Source: Propionibacterium australiense (lineage in GTDB: Bacteria; Actinomycetota; Actinomycetes; Propionibacteriales; Propionibacteriaceae). Taken from it: a DNA stretch of 64,000 bases. Positions within the stretch are counted from its first letter, which is position 1. Every line of letters begins with the position of its first letter. Below, one piece after another: positions 26,501-35,951 of the stretch. The notes under the pieces were generated by a model. It did not search any database, was not told the DNA's origin, and saw nothing but the letters and a program-made list of their open reading frames with translations. Made by a program: the position numbers and the translations under genes. The stretch is from NCBI RefSeq assembly GCF_003666605.1, contig NZ_RCIV01000001.1:248001-312000 (forward strand). Reading direction: 5' to 3'.

Positions 26501-27759
26501 CGTCCCTTTCCGTCGACCACTGAGGTGACACGCACGGTCCGTTCCCGGGCGGGTGCGGAACGGCGCTTCAAGGCGGCCATCGCCTCCGGTTCGTGGCGGG
26601 CGGCGGCCAGCAGCGCCCCGACCGCCATGAGGGTGGCGATGAGTGAGGAGCCGCCGTAGCTGATGAACGGCAGCGGCACACCCATGACCGGGATCATCCT
26701 CATGGCGACGGCGATGTTGAGCATGGCCTGGATGAGCAGCCAGGCCGTCACCGAGGCCGCGACCACGCGCCAGAAGACGCGGGTGCTGCGGGCGGCGATG
26801 CGCAGGCCGATCAGGCCGAGCCCGAGGAACAGGCCGATCACGACGATCGTGCCGAACAGGCCCAGTTCCTCGCCGAGCACCGCGAAGACGTAGTCGTTGA
26901 GGGCGCCGTCGTACAGACCACCCCACTTGGCCCGGCTGCGTCCCAGGCCGACGCCCCACCAGCCGCCGGTGGCCAGGGCGTAGACGGCGTTCAGCGGCTG
27001 CTCGGAGGTGCCGACGGTGTCCGAGCCGGAGACCAGCGCCCGGATGCGCTGCACCCGTCCGGGGCTGGTGACGACCATGCCCGCGACGAGCAGCGCCGCT
27101 GCCGTGACGACTGCGGCGAGCAGGTACCAGGGGGTGCCGATGAACCAGAACACGGCAAGCATGATCGCCAGCAGGATGACGCCCGTTCCCAGGTCGTGTC
27201 CGCCGATGACGACCAGGCCGATGATGACGACGAAGCCGAGAGCCACCGGGAAGAGGAGCGTGCTGGGGCGGGTCAGTTTCTTGTACTTGGCCGCGAAGAC
27301 GCCCGCCGCCCACAGGATGAGGCCGAGCTTGGCGAACTCCGAGGGCTGCAGGCTGAACGAACCCAGGTAGAGCCAGTTGCGGTTGCCCTTGTTCGAGGCG
27401 CCGCTGGCGGCGTCCCCCAGGGGCGTGAAGACGACCAGCAGTTCGGCCACGATCATCCCGATGACGAGGAGTACGCCGATCATGCCCAGCGTCTGCTCGC
27501 TGCGCCGCGAGATCCACCAGCCCAGCGGGACCCCGAAGGCCAGGTAGGTCATGTGACGGACGAAGAAGTAGTACGCATTGCCCAGGTTCTCGGCCGCGTA
27601 GACCGATGACGAGCTGAGGACCATGAGCACGCCGAGGCCGACGAGCAGCCCGGTGCAGGACAGGACGAGGTAGTAGTCGGCGGCGGGGCGGCTGAGCGCC
27701 TCACGCAGGAGCTCGGTGCCCCGGCCCGATCCTCGTGCCAGCTCGCTGGAGGCGGCCAT
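26497..27759 (-). CDS. ftsW: Septal peptidoglycan polymerase FtsW
   Basis: SEDS-family glycosyltransferase, 420 aa, working with FtsI to polymerise septal glycan from lipid II. About ten transmembrane segments are predicted. Family motifs include SFSLQPSEFAKLGLILW, a DLGTGVILLAI stretch and the C-terminal MGVPLPFISYGGSSLIATLMAVGAL. The basic tail after the last helix is usual for actinobacterial FtsW. It starts 1 bp after the murD stop and overlaps murG by 4 bp. Confidence 0.97.
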   Translation of the reverse strand: MAASSELARGSGRGTELLREALSRPAADYYLVLSCTGLLVGLGVLMVLSSSSVYAAENLGNAYYFFVRHMTYLAFGVPLGWWISRRSEQTLGMIGVLLVIGMIVAELLVVFTPLGDAASGASNKGNRNWLYLGSFSLQPSEFAKLGLILWAAGVFAAKYKKLTRPSTLLFPVALGFVVIIGLVVIGGHDLGTGVILLAIMLAVFWFIGTPWYLLAAVVTAAALLVAGMVVTSPGRVQRIRALVSGSDTVGTSEQPLNAVYALATGGWWGVGLGRSRAKWGGLYDGALNDYVFAVLGEELGLFGTIVVIGLFLGLGLIGLRIAARSTRVFWRVVAASVTAWLLIQAMLNIAVAMRMIPVMGVPLPFISYGGSSLIATLMAVGALLAAARHEPEAMAALKRRSAPARERTVRVTSVVDGKGR

Positions 27760-27760
27760 G

Positions 27761-29233
27761 TCAGGAGCCCTGACCGGTCACGGCCCGGACCGCCGCGGCG
27801 AAGTCGTCGCCGCGCTGCGCGTAGCCGGCCCACATGTCCCTCGAGGCGCAGCCCGGCGCCAGCAGCACGGTGTCACCGGGTTCGGCCAGCGCGGCCGCAC
27901 GGCGCACCGCCTCACTCATCAGCGCCGTGTCGTCGCCGTCCAGAACGACGACCGGCACCTGCGGGGCGTGCTCGGCGAGCGCCTCGGCCACGAGCCGGCG
28001 ATCGACGCCCAGCAGGATGGCGCCGCGCAGCCGCTCCCGGTGGGTGGTGATCAGATCGTCGAACGAGGTGCCCTTGGCCTGACCACCGGCGATCCACACG
28101 ATGCGTTCGAAGGCCCGCATGGACGAGTTCGCGGCATGCGGGTTGGTGGCCTTGGAGTCGTCGACCCAGCGCACCCCGCCGGCCTCGGCGACGGTTTCGA
28201 TGTGGTGTCCTCCCAGCCGCACGTCGCGCAGCCCCTGGGCGACGGCACCGGCCGGGACGCCGAAGCTGCGGGCCAGGGCGGCGGCGGCCAGGGCGTTCTC
28301 GACGTTGTGCGGCGCGTACGGCTCGACGTCGCTCAACGCGGCGAGCGGCAGGGCCGAGGTCTGGCGCTGCGGAATGAAGGCCCGGTCGACGATCTGATCG
28401 TCGACGACCCCCAGCTGCGCGACCGATGGGATTCCCAGGGTGAAGCCGATCGCGCGGGCGCCCTCGACGACGTCGGCGTCGGCGACCATCTGGCGCGTGG
28501 CCGGTTCGGCGATGTTGTAGACGCACGAGTGGTGCACCTGGTGGAAGATGCGGGCCTTGTCCGCACCGTAGGCGGCCATCGCCGCAGCGGTGTCGCCGGC
28601 GTAGTCGTACCACTCGAGGTGGTCGGCGTGCAGGTTCAGGACGGCTGCCGAGTGCAGGGCCGGCGAGGGCGACCAGTGCAGCTGGAAGCTCGACAGCTCG
28701 ACGGCGAAGACCTCGTAGCCGACCGGGTCGTTGATGGCCTCGATGATCGGGCGGCCGATGTTGCCGACCGCCGCCGATCTGAGGCCGGCCGCCCGCAGCA
28801 TGGCGTCGAGCATCTGCGTGGTCGTCGTCTTGCCGTTGGTGCCGGTGACACCCAGCCAGGCGATCTGGCGGTCGGCCGGCACGAGCCGCCAGGCGAGCTC
28901 GGGCTCACCCCAGATCGGCAGGCCGGCGGCGGCCGCCTGGGCGAGCAACGGCCAGTCGGGACGCCAGCTCGGGGACGTGACGACCAGGTCGGCGTCCTCG
29001 GGCAGCTGCGCGCTGGAACCGGGACCGAGACGGACCTCGGCGCCGAGGGTCTGCAGGATCCTGCCGTGCTCGTGCAGGGAGGAACTCTCGCCGTCGTCGA
29101 GGACGGTGACGGCCGCACCCAGCTCCAGCAGCGCGTCGGCGGCCGCGTAGCCCGAGGCGCCCAGCCCCGCGACGACGACTCGGGCCTGCCCCCAGGGCGA
29201 GGTCCTGTCCGCTGTCGGCATCCAGTCCTTCAT
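27761..29233 (-). CDS. murD: UDP-N-acetylmuramoylalanine--D-glutamate ligase
   Basis: Adds D-Glu to UDP-MurNAc-L-Ala. The 490-aa Mur ligase has an N-terminal Rossmann start ([17 protein letters not shown]), ATP-binding [15 protein letters not shown], the central ELSSFQL and [10 protein letters not shown], and the C-terminal [11 protein letters not shown] with [22 protein letters not shown]. It lies between mraY (6 bp upstream) and ftsW. Confidence 0.97.
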   Translation of the reverse strand: MKDWMPTADRTSPWGQARVVVAGLGASGYAAADALLELGAAVTVLDDGESSSLHEHGRILQTLGAEVRLGPGSSAQLPEDADLVVTSPSWRPDWPLLAQAAAAGLPIWGEPELAWRLVPADRQIAWLGVTGTNGKTTTTQMLDAMLRAAGLRSAAVGNIGRPIIEAINDPVGYEVFAVELSSFQLHWSPSPALHSAAVLNLHADHLEWYDYAGDTAAAMAAYGADKARIFHQVHHSCVYNIAEPATRQMVADADVVEGARAIGFTLGIPSVAQLGVVDDQIVDRAFIPQRQTSALPLAALSDVEPYAPHNVENALAAAALARSFGVPAGAVAQGLRDVRLGGHHIETVAEAGGVRWVDDSKATNPHAANSSMRAFERIVWIAGGQAKGTSFDDLITTHRERLRGAILLGVDRRLVAEALAEHAPQVPVVVLDGDDTALMSEAVRRAAALAEPGDTVLLAPGCASRDMWAGYAQRGDDFAAAVRAVTGQGS

Positions 29234-29239
29234 GTCGTC

Positions 29240-30334
29240 TCACCAGCCCCAGATCCAGCCGCCGTAGAACAGGGCGAGGGCCACCGCGACGCACACCCCG
29301 CAGATGATCCAGAACCGGATCACCACCGTGACCTCGTCCCAGCCGAGCATCTCGAAGTGGTGGTGGAGCGGGGCCATCTTGAACACGCGTTTGCCGTGCG
29401 AGAGCTTGAAGTAGCTCACCTGGAGCATCACCGAGGCCGTCTCGATGACGAACAGCATGCCGAGCACGATGAGCAGCAGCTCGGTCCGGGTGTAGATCGA
29501 CAGGGCGGCCATCGCGGCGCCGAGCGCCAGCGAACCGGTGTCGCCGAGGAAGATCTTGGCCGGTTTGGCGTTCCACCACAGGAAACCGAAACAGGCCCCG
29601 GCCAGGGCGATGGACACCACGGCCAGGTCGTTCGGGTCACGGACGGTGAAGCAGCGCGGGCCGTGGTTACCGCCGGTGACGCACCACTGGTTGGTCTGGA
29701 AGATGCTGATGAGGGCGTAGGCGGCGAAGACCATCGTCGAGGCCCCGGTCGCCAGGCCGTCGAGACCATCGGTGAGGTTGACGGCATTGGAACTCGCCGT
29801 GATGAGCAGGGTCATCCAGATGATCGCCACCACGACGGGCAGACGCAGCCAGCTGATGTCATGGACCAGCGAGATCGCGACGGTGGCCGGGCGGGCCCCC
29901 ACGTTCTTGGCGACCTCGGGGTCGGCCGCCGCCGGGAACAGCAGCGAGGCGACGCCGAACAGGACGCCGATGAGGCCCTGCCCGATCATCTTGCCGCGTG
30001 GCGTCAGGCCGAGCGATCTCTGCTTGGAGATCTTCGTCCAGTCGTCGATGAAACCCACCAGACCCGTCGCGACGAAGACGGCGAGCACGAGCAGCCCGGA
30101 GATCGTGATCGAGGACCGGGTGATCAGATGCGCCAGGAGGTACGCCAGGACGACGGCGCCGATGACGATGACGCCGCCCATGGTGGGGGTGCCCCGCTTG
30201 GTGCGGTGGCCGGTGGGGCCGTCGTCGCGGATGAACTGGCCGTACCCTCGGTGCGCCAGGAAGACGATGAAGAAGCGGGTGCCCACGAGCGCGACGGCCA
30301 TGGCGATGATGGCCGCCGTGAGAATCGTGATCAT
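29240..30334 (-). CDS. mraY: Phospho-N-acetylmuramoyl-pentapeptide transferase
   Basis: Integral membrane enzyme making lipid I from UDP-MurNAc-pentapeptide and undecaprenyl phosphate. The 364-aa protein has about ten membrane segments. Signature residues include GGVIVIGAV near the first loops, the Asp pair in GFIDDWTKI, NAVNLTDGLDGLATG and the periplasmic/cytoplasmic MAPLHHHFEMLGW near the C-terminus. ATG 30334 overlaps the murF stop (ATGA). Confidence 0.98.
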   Translation of the reverse strand: MITILTAAIIAMAVALVGTRFFIVFLAHRGYGQFIRDDGPTGHRTKRGTPTMGGVIVIGAVVLAYLLAHLITRSSITISGLLVLAVFVATGLVGFIDDWTKISKQRSLGLTPRGKMIGQGLIGVLFGVASLLFPAAADPEVAKNVGARPATVAISLVHDISWLRLPVVVAIIWMTLLITASSNAVNLTDGLDGLATGASTMVFAAYALISIFQTNQWCVTGGNHGPRCFTVRDPNDLAVVSIALAGACFGFLWWNAKPAKIFLGDTGSLALGAAMAALSIYTRTELLLIVLGMLFVIETASVMLQVSYFKLSHGKRVFKMAPLHHHFEMLGWDEVTVVIRFWIICGVCVAVALALFYGGWIWGW

Positions 30335-31815
30335 CGCGCTGTCCCTTCCTCGTCACGGCCGATGAGTCGTGAGGTGACATCCTCGAGGGCCAGCACGCGG
30401 CTGGCCTTGACGAGCACGACATCGCCCGGGCCCAACTCTAGTGACTCGGCGACGTCCTCCTTGTCAGCAACCCGGGCAATGCCCCCGGCCCCCGGGCTCG
30501 CAGCCCCGTGCCCGCCGGGACCGCGGGCGCCGGCGACGATGGCCCGGGCCTGCTCACCGACGGCGATGATCTCGTCGTAACCGAGCGCGGCGGCGAGCGC
30601 GCCAGCGGCCTCGTGCAGTTTCTCGGCCTCCTCGCCCAGCTCGGCCATGTCGCCGATGACGGCGACCAGCCGGGCGCCCGGGATCTCGGCCTTGCGGGCC
30701 TCGCCCATGGCGGCGACGGTGCGCAGCGCGACGGCCATCGAGTCGGGGTTGGCGTTGTAGCAGTCATTGATGATCGCGGCACCACCGGGTCCCTCGACCA
30801 GCTCCATGCGCAGCGGCGAGCGGGTGCGGGCCGCCCCGAGCGCCTCCCCGACGCCGAGGAGGGGGGCGCCGGCGGCCATCGCCATGGTGGCCGCCGCGAC
30901 GGCGTTGGGGACCTGGTGGGTGCCGATGAGACCGAGCCTCACCGGCACCCGCCCGTGCACGCCCTGGCGCACCGCGTGCAGCGTGAACGAGCCGCGCTGG
31001 AGGGCGTCCAGGACGATGTCCTCGGCCCAGACGACCAGCTCGGCCTCACCCCGGGGCCGCCCGGAGGCCGACCAGCGGGCGATGCGGGCGTCCGTGCGCT
31101 CGCCCATGGCGGCGATGAGCTCGTCATCGTCGTTGAGGACCGCCCACCCGTCGGCGGGCAGGGCCTGAAGGATCTCGCCCTTGGCCTGGGCGATGGCCTC
31201 ACGGCTGCCGAACTCGCCCAGGTGGGCGGTGCCGACGTTGAGCACGGCGGCGACACGGGGCGGGACCACCTCGCACAGCTGCCGGATGTGCCCGATCCCG
31301 CGGGCCCCCATCTCGGCGACGAGGAAGCGGGTGCTGGCGTCGACGCCGCAGGCCGTCAGCGGGACACCGATCTCGTTGTTGTGGTTGCCGGCCGGGCTGA
31401 CGGTGGGGCCGAAGCGCTCGAGCACCTGGGCGAGCAGGTCCTTGGTCGAGGTCTTGCCGCTGGAGCCGGTGATGGCGAGGATCGTCATGCCGCGCCCGGC
31501 CTCCTCGGCGACGAGTGCCCGGGCGAGACCGGCCAGCGCCTCGGCGGCATCGGGGACGACGATGCGCGTGAGGGGGGCCTCGACGTCGTGACCGACGATG
31601 GCCGCCGCGGCGCCGCGCTCAGCGGCGGTGGCGGCGAGGTCGGCGCCGTCGACGCGTTCACCGGGCAGGCCGATGAACAGGGAGCCCGGCGTGGCCACCC
31701 TGGAGTCGATGACGACGTCCGGTCCCACCTGGACCCGTTCGTCGCCGACGATGGACGTCTCGATGGCCGCATCGGCCACGAGTTGCGCGATGTGCTGCGC
31801 GCTGCTGACCCGCAC
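30331..31815 (-). CDS. murF: UDP-MurNAc-tripeptide--D-Ala-D-Ala ligase
   Basis: Adds the terminal D-Ala-D-Ala dipeptide. The product is 494 aa from GTG 31815, which has GGAGGA at good spacing and begins one base after the murE stop. The ATP-binding loop is AITGSSGKTSTKDLL; NHNNEIGVPLT, EMGARGIGHI and the C-terminal NDCYNANPDSM follow. A Gly/Ala/Pro insertion (GARGPGGHGAASPGAG) near residue 430 is unusual but sits in a surface region. The product feeds directly into MraY, encoded next with overlapping codons. Confidence 0.96.
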   Translation of the reverse strand: MRVSSAQHIAQLVADAAIETSIVGDERVQVGPDVVIDSRVATPGSLFIGLPGERVDGADLAATAAERGAAAAIVGHDVEAPLTRIVVPDAAEALAGLARALVAEEAGRGMTILAITGSSGKTSTKDLLAQVLERFGPTVSPAGNHNNEIGVPLTACGVDASTRFLVAEMGARGIGHIRQLCEVVPPRVAAVLNVGTAHLGEFGSREAIAQAKGEILQALPADGWAVLNDDDELIAAMGERTDARIARWSASGRPRGEAELVVWAEDIVLDALQRGSFTLHAVRQGVHGRVPVRLGLIGTHQVPNAVAAATMAMAAGAPLLGVGEALGAARTRSPLRMELVEGPGGAAIINDCYNANPDSMAVALRTVAAMGEARKAEIPGARLVAVIGDMAELGEEAEKLHEAAGALAAALGYDEIIAVGEQARAIVAGARGPGGHGAASPGAGGIARVADKEDVAESLELGPGDVVLVKASRVLALEDVTSRLIGRDEEGTAR

Positions 31816-31816
31816 C

Positions 31817-33409
31817 TCAGTTCTCCTCCAGCACGCCGTGACAGCGCGCATCGCCATCGGCCGCCCTCTCGTGCAGCCGTGTCCATTCCTGTTCGATCAC
31901 CGCGATGTCGTCGAAGGAGTGCAGCACTCCATCGATTTCCTGTGTCGTCTCGTGTCCCTTGCCCAGCACGGCCACCGCGTCGTCGGGACCGGCCAGCGAC
32001 AGGGCCCGGGCGATCGCGCTACGGCGATCCCCTCCGTCGATGGCCTCGGCCCGCCCGGCGCTCCGTGCGCCGGCCAGCACGGCGGCGCGGATGTCCGCGG
32101 GGTCCTCGGTACGGGGGTTGTCGTCCGTGACGACGACGACGTCCGCGTTCTGCGCCGCGATCCGGCCCATCGGTTCCCGCTTCGCCCGGTCGCGGTCGCC
32201 GCCGGCGCCGACGACGACGATCGTGCGGCCGCGTACCGCGCCGAGCGCGGAGGCCACCGCCTGGGGGGTGTGGGCGAAGTCGACGTAGACGCGCGGAGCA
32301 TCACCTGGCAGCTGGATCCGCTGCATGCGGCCCGGCACCTGGGCCGCCGCGAGGCCGGTGAGGGCCGGGTCCAGTTCGACACCGCTGCGGTCCAGCATGG
32401 CCACGCAGGACGCCGCATTGGCGACGTTGTAGCGTCCCGGCAGGGCGATGTCGAAACTCAGGCGACGCCCGGCCGCATCGAGTTCGACGTGCTCGCCGCC
32501 GGTCCCGTTGTCGTCGAAGGTCAGCACCCGGTAGTCGGCCCCGGGCCCGAAGCCGAAGGTCGTCAGCTCGACGTCTCCCGCGGCGCGTACCCGGTCGGCC
32601 AGCACCCGGCCCCACTCGTCATCCAGGTTGATGACGGCGCGACGCGTCAGGGCGGAGGTGAAGAGCCGGGCCTTCGCCTCGAAGTAGTCCTCCTGCGTCC
32701 GGTGGAAGTCCAGGTGGTCGCGCCCCAGATTGGTGAAGGCCGCGACATCGAAACGAACCCCCTCGACCCGGTCGAGGGCCAGGGCGTGCGAGCTGACCTC
32801 CATGGCCACGGCGTCGGCGTCCTGCTCGGCCATGACGGCCAGCAGTGCCTGCAGATCGCAGGACTCGGGGGTGGTCACCGTGCCCCGGGTACTGCGCAGC
32901 GGCCTGCCCTCCAGGCGGAAGCCGATGGTGCCGATGGTGCCCACCCGGCGTCCAGCGGCGCGCAGGGCGGCCTCGAGCAGGAAGGCGGTCGTCGTCTTGC
33001 CGTTGGTGCCGGTGATCCCGGCCATGAGCATCCCGCGCGAGGGATCGCCGAACAGGCGTGCGGCGATGTGCGCCATCGCCCTGCGCGGAGCGGCCGCGAC
33101 GAGGACCGGGACGCCGGCGCCGGCCGCAGCGGCAGCGCCCTCGGCGTCGGTGAGGATGACCGCCGCACCGGCCTCGACGGCCTGGGGGGCGAAATGGGCG
33201 CCATGGGTCCGGGTTCCGGGCAGGGCGGCGTACAGGCAGCCCGGGGCGACCTGGCGCGAGTCCAGCGTGATGTCGCGCACCGTCACCGTCCCGGCCTCCT
33301 CGGGCATCCGCAGGTCGAGACCGGCGACGACAGCGGAGAGGGTCTGCGGGTCGACGGTCGACGGACGCAGCGCGCGTTCGCTGCTGGCGGGCACAGGTGC
33401 ACTCATCAC
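31817..33409 (-). CDS. murE: UDP-MurNAc-L-Ala-D-Glu--diaminopimelate ligase
   Basis: Adds the third stem-peptide residue. A DDNPRTEDP motif is visible; DNPR is the known signature of enzymes that add diaminopimelate rather than lysine, although it does not separate the meso and LL forms. The ATP-binding loop is [38 protein letters not shown] and VDFAHTPQAV are also present. The 530-aa length uses GTG 33409; ATG one codon later is equally possible. It overlaps the ftsI stop, and murF starts one base after its end. Confidence 0.96.
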   Translation of the reverse strand: MMSAPVPASSERALRPSTVDPQTLSAVVAGLDLRMPEEAGTVTVRDITLDSRQVAPGCLYAALPGTRTHGAHFAPQAVEAGAAVILTDAEGAAAAAGAGVPVLVAAAPRRAMAHIAARLFGDPSRGMLMAGITGTNGKTTTAFLLEAALRAAGRRVGTIGTIGFRLEGRPLRSTRGTVTTPESCDLQALLAVMAEQDADAVAMEVSSHALALDRVEGVRFDVAAFTNLGRDHLDFHRTQEDYFEAKARLFTSALTRRAVINLDDEWGRVLADRVRAAGDVELTTFGFGPGADYRVLTFDDNGTGGEHVELDAAGRRLSFDIALPGRYNVANAASCVAMLDRSGVELDPALTGLAAAQVPGRMQRIQLPGDAPRVYVDFAHTPQAVASALGAVRGRTIVVVGAGGDRDRAKREPMGRIAAQNADVVVVTDDNPRTEDPADIRAAVLAGARSAGRAEAIDGGDRRSAIARALSLAGPDDAVAVLGKGHETTQEIDGVLHSFDDIAVIEQEWTRLHERAADGDARCHGVLEEN

Positions 33410-35385
33410 GGCTCGTACTCCAGGGGTTCGGTGTCGATCGGGACCTCAGCACTCGGGAGAACACCGTAGCGCGGAAGAGCCATCGACATGAGCATGCGGG
33501 ACGTCGGCATGGCAACCGTGCCACCGTACTGGTCCTGCACCTCGACGACGGTGTAGACGAGGACCTGCGGGTCCTCGATCGGGGCGACGGTCACGTAGGA
33601 CGACATGTAGCGGTGGGCGTCGTACTGGCCGGTCTCCTCGTCGATCATCTGAGCCGTACCGGACTTGCCGCCCATGCGGTACCCGGAGATCATCCGGCTC
33701 TCCTGGCCGGCGCCGCCGGCGGTGACCGCCTCCATGATGTCGAGGACCTCGGCGCTGGCCTGCTCCGAGATGACCCGCCGGGAGGCCCGCTCCGGCAGGC
33801 TCACCGCAGTGCCGTTGGCGTCGGTGGCCGAGGAGATGATCGTCGGCTGGTGGTAGACGCCTCCGTTGGTGACGGCGGCGAGTGCGGCGGCCATCTGGAC
33901 GACGTTGGTCGAGAAGCCCTGACCGAACGCCATGTTGTCACGCGTGTAGTCGGCCATCGACTCACCGGGCAGGTAGCCCTCGGCCTCACCGGGCAGTTCG
34001 ACGCCGCTGGCCGAGCCGAAACCGAGATCGGTCATGTACTGCTGGTAGGTGGCGGAGTCGAGCTGGCGCAGGAGCAGGGCCGAACCGATGTTCGAGGAGT
34101 GGTAGAAGACACCGCGGGCGGTGTAGTGCTTCGTGTCGGCGTGCCGGTCGGAGTCCCGGATCTCGTTGTCACCCGAGGCGATCGAGGCCGGCACCTCGAC
34201 CTTGGTGTCGGGATTGGCCAGCCCGCGGTCGAAGAGGACCGCGTTGGTGAAGACCTTGGCCACCGAGCCGGGCTCGTAGGCCTCGCTGATCGCCCTGTTG
34301 CCCAGGTCGTCGGGGTTGGCTGCGCCCGGGTCGTTCGAGTCGTAGCCCGGTGTGGTGGCCAGGGCCAGGATCTCGCCGGTCTTGACGTTCATGATGACCG
34401 TCGAGGCGCTCAGCGCACTGTACTTGGCGGCCTCGGCTGCGATGAGCTGCTGGGCCGAGTACTGCAGCTCCGAGTCGATCGTCAGTGCGTAGGTGGTCCC
34501 GTCGACGGCCTCCTTGAGGGTGTTGTCGGCCAGCGGGATGCGCCCGTAGTGCCCCGACTCGTACTGCTCGTAGCCGTCGGTGCCGGCGAGCCGCTCATCG
34601 GCGTAGTACTCGAAACCACCCGCCCCGGTGCCCTCGGCGTTCACGAAACCGACGATGTTCGAGGCGAGCGTGCCCGAGGGATACACCCTGATCGGGTCGT
34701 CCTCGCTGGTGATGCCGTACAGGCCCCTGTTGCCCAGGACGTCGGTGACCTCGTCGAGCGCTTGGCGGAGCTGCTCGTAGGTGTCGGCGACGACCTCCTC
34801 CTTCAGCACCTCGTACTGGTTGACCGAGCCGTCATCGGTGGTGGTTCTCGTGAGGGCGGGCAGGTAGTCGGTGGTCGCACCGCCGAGGAAGTTGACGAGC
34901 ACCTCGGCGACCTGGTGCGGGGTGCGCTCGGCCAGGTCCGCGAGCTGCTCGTCGGTCAGGTTGTCGGCGTTGTAGCCGTTGACGCTGATCGAGGCGGGGT
35001 CGGCGATCACCTTCACTGCCGGCTGGGTGGTCGCCAGTACCGCGCCGTTGCGGTCGAGGACCGATCCGCGGGTGGCCTTGATGGTGCGCGTGTGCGTCAT
35101 CTTCTCGGCGGCGGCCTGGGCGTTGGCCGCCGAGTCGAGGCCCTGCAGCTGAAAGGCCCGTCCGGCCAGCAGGCTGAGGACCAGTGCGAGGACGATCATG
35201 CTGGCACGCAGCCGGAAGGTGGTCGAGCCCAGCCTCATGCGGAAACCGGAGGAGGATGCGCCGTGCGAACGCGCGGACGAGCCGCGCGACGGACTCCGTC
35301 GTGCCGGGGAGGAACGGTACGAGGAGGATGCCCGGCGGGAACCGGACCGGCCACCGCCCGCACCGGTGCGGTCGGAGGAGGCCAT
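33406..35385 (-). CDS. ftsI: Septal transpeptidase FtsI (PBP3)
   Basis: Class B penicillin-binding protein of 659 aa cross-linking septal peptidoglycan. The first 60 residues are a Ser/Arg/Gly-rich cytoplasmic tail, followed by one membrane helix (about 62-78). The dimerisation domain leads to the transpeptidase domain with nucleophile Ser374 (GSVAK), the SSN triad in HSSNIGSALL, and the KSGTA motif at Lys574. ATG 35385 overlaps the ftsL stop by one base (TGATG). The basic tail is longer than in E. coli but such tails occur in actinobacteria. Confidence 0.97.
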   Translation of the reverse strand: MASSDRTGAGGGRSGSRRASSSYRSSPARRSPSRGSSARSHGASSSGFRMRLGSTTFRLRASMIVLALVLSLLAGRAFQLQGLDSAANAQAAAEKMTHTRTIKATRGSVLDRNGAVLATTQPAVKVIADPASISVNGYNADNLTDEQLADLAERTPHQVAEVLVNFLGGATTDYLPALTRTTTDDGSVNQYEVLKEEVVADTYEQLRQALDEVTDVLGNRGLYGITSEDDPIRVYPSGTLASNIVGFVNAEGTGAGGFEYYADERLAGTDGYEQYESGHYGRIPLADNTLKEAVDGTTYALTIDSELQYSAQQLIAAEAAKYSALSASTVIMNVKTGEILALATTPGYDSNDPGAANPDDLGNRAISEAYEPGSVAKVFTNAVLFDRGLANPDTKVEVPASIASGDNEIRDSDRHADTKHYTARGVFYHSSNIGSALLLRQLDSATYQQYMTDLGFGSASGVELPGEAEGYLPGESMADYTRDNMAFGQGFSTNVVQMAAALAAVTNGGVYHQPTIISSATDANGTAVSLPERASRRVISEQASAEVLDIMEAVTAGGAGQESRMISGYRMGGKSGTAQMIDEETGQYDAHRYMSSYVTVAPIEDPQVLVYTVVEVQDQYGGTVAMPTSRMLMSMALPRYGVLPSAEVPIDTEPLEYEP

Positions 35386-35951
35386 CAGCCACCCGCCTGG
35401 TCGCTCTGGACGGGCTCGGTCTCCTGCTGCGCCTCCTGGGGGTTCTCGTCCTGCTGCGTGTCCTGGTCCTGCCCGTCCCGGGGGGCCGGCTCGGCGGTCC
35501 CGGCCGACGGACCGGATGAGGCCGGACTGGTGGGGGACGCGCCGGCCTGGGGGGTCGCCGGGGCACTCTCGGCCGGTACGACCCCCGGCATCTCAGAGCC
35601 GTCCATCGCGGCGGGCGTCCCGTGGCTCGTGCCCTCCGGCATCTGGATGATGAGGGGGTTCGTGTTCGGCACCATGCCCAGCGCCGCCGCCATCCTGGCG
35701 AGCGAGTTCGTGGTGCTGAGCTCATTGACCTCGCCCTGCAGTGCCGCCTCGTGGTACGAGGCCAGCTTGGCCTGGTCCTGCAGCTCCTCGAGCTCGGTCT
35801 GCTGCTGCTGGATCTGGGTGCTCAGGACGAGGACGGTGCCCAGGCCGATGACGAGCAGCAGGATGAGCGACAGGCCGAAGGCGCCGTTGGACAAACGCCG
35901 ACCGCCGTGACCGTCCGGGACGAAGACGCGCAGGCGAACGCGGCGGGCCAT
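35385..35951 (-). CDS. ftsL: FtsL-like divisome protein with long Pro-rich tail
   Basis: A 188-aa bitopic protein in the usual ftsL position between rsmH and ftsI. A short basic cytoplasmic N-terminus, one membrane helix (about residues 25-45) and a leucine/Gln coiled coil (QIQQQQTELEELQDQAK) fit FtsL, which forms the FtsQLB complex. From about residue 105 the protein becomes a Pro/Ser/Ala/Gln/Asp-rich extracytoplasmic tail of roughly 80 residues, longer than classical FtsL. The start overlaps the rsmH stop and its stop overlaps the ftsI start. Confidence 0.9.
   Translation of the reverse strand: MARRVRLRVFVPDGHGGRRLSNGAFGLSLILLLVIGLGTVLVLSTQIQQQQTELEELQDQAKLASYHEAALQGEVNELSTTNSLARMAAALGMVPNTNPLIIQMPEGTSHGTPAAMDGSEMPGVVPAESAPATPQAGASPTSPASSGPSAGTAEPAPRDGQDQDTQQDENPQEAQQETEPVQSDQAGG

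Noticed and set aside
26501-27517. In-frame upstream extension of murG
   Set aside because: It lies inside ftsW in another frame; ATG 26500 overlaps the ftsW stop in the expected ATGA form.
27716-30580. Plus-strand open frame of about 954 codons
   Set aside because: Antisense to murD and mraY, with a repetitive Arg/Asp/Gly/His composition and no motif; both opposite genes are unambiguous.
33397-35910. Plus-strand open frame of about 837 codons
   Set aside because: Antisense to ftsI and ftsL; it arises from the lack of AT-rich stops in this strand.
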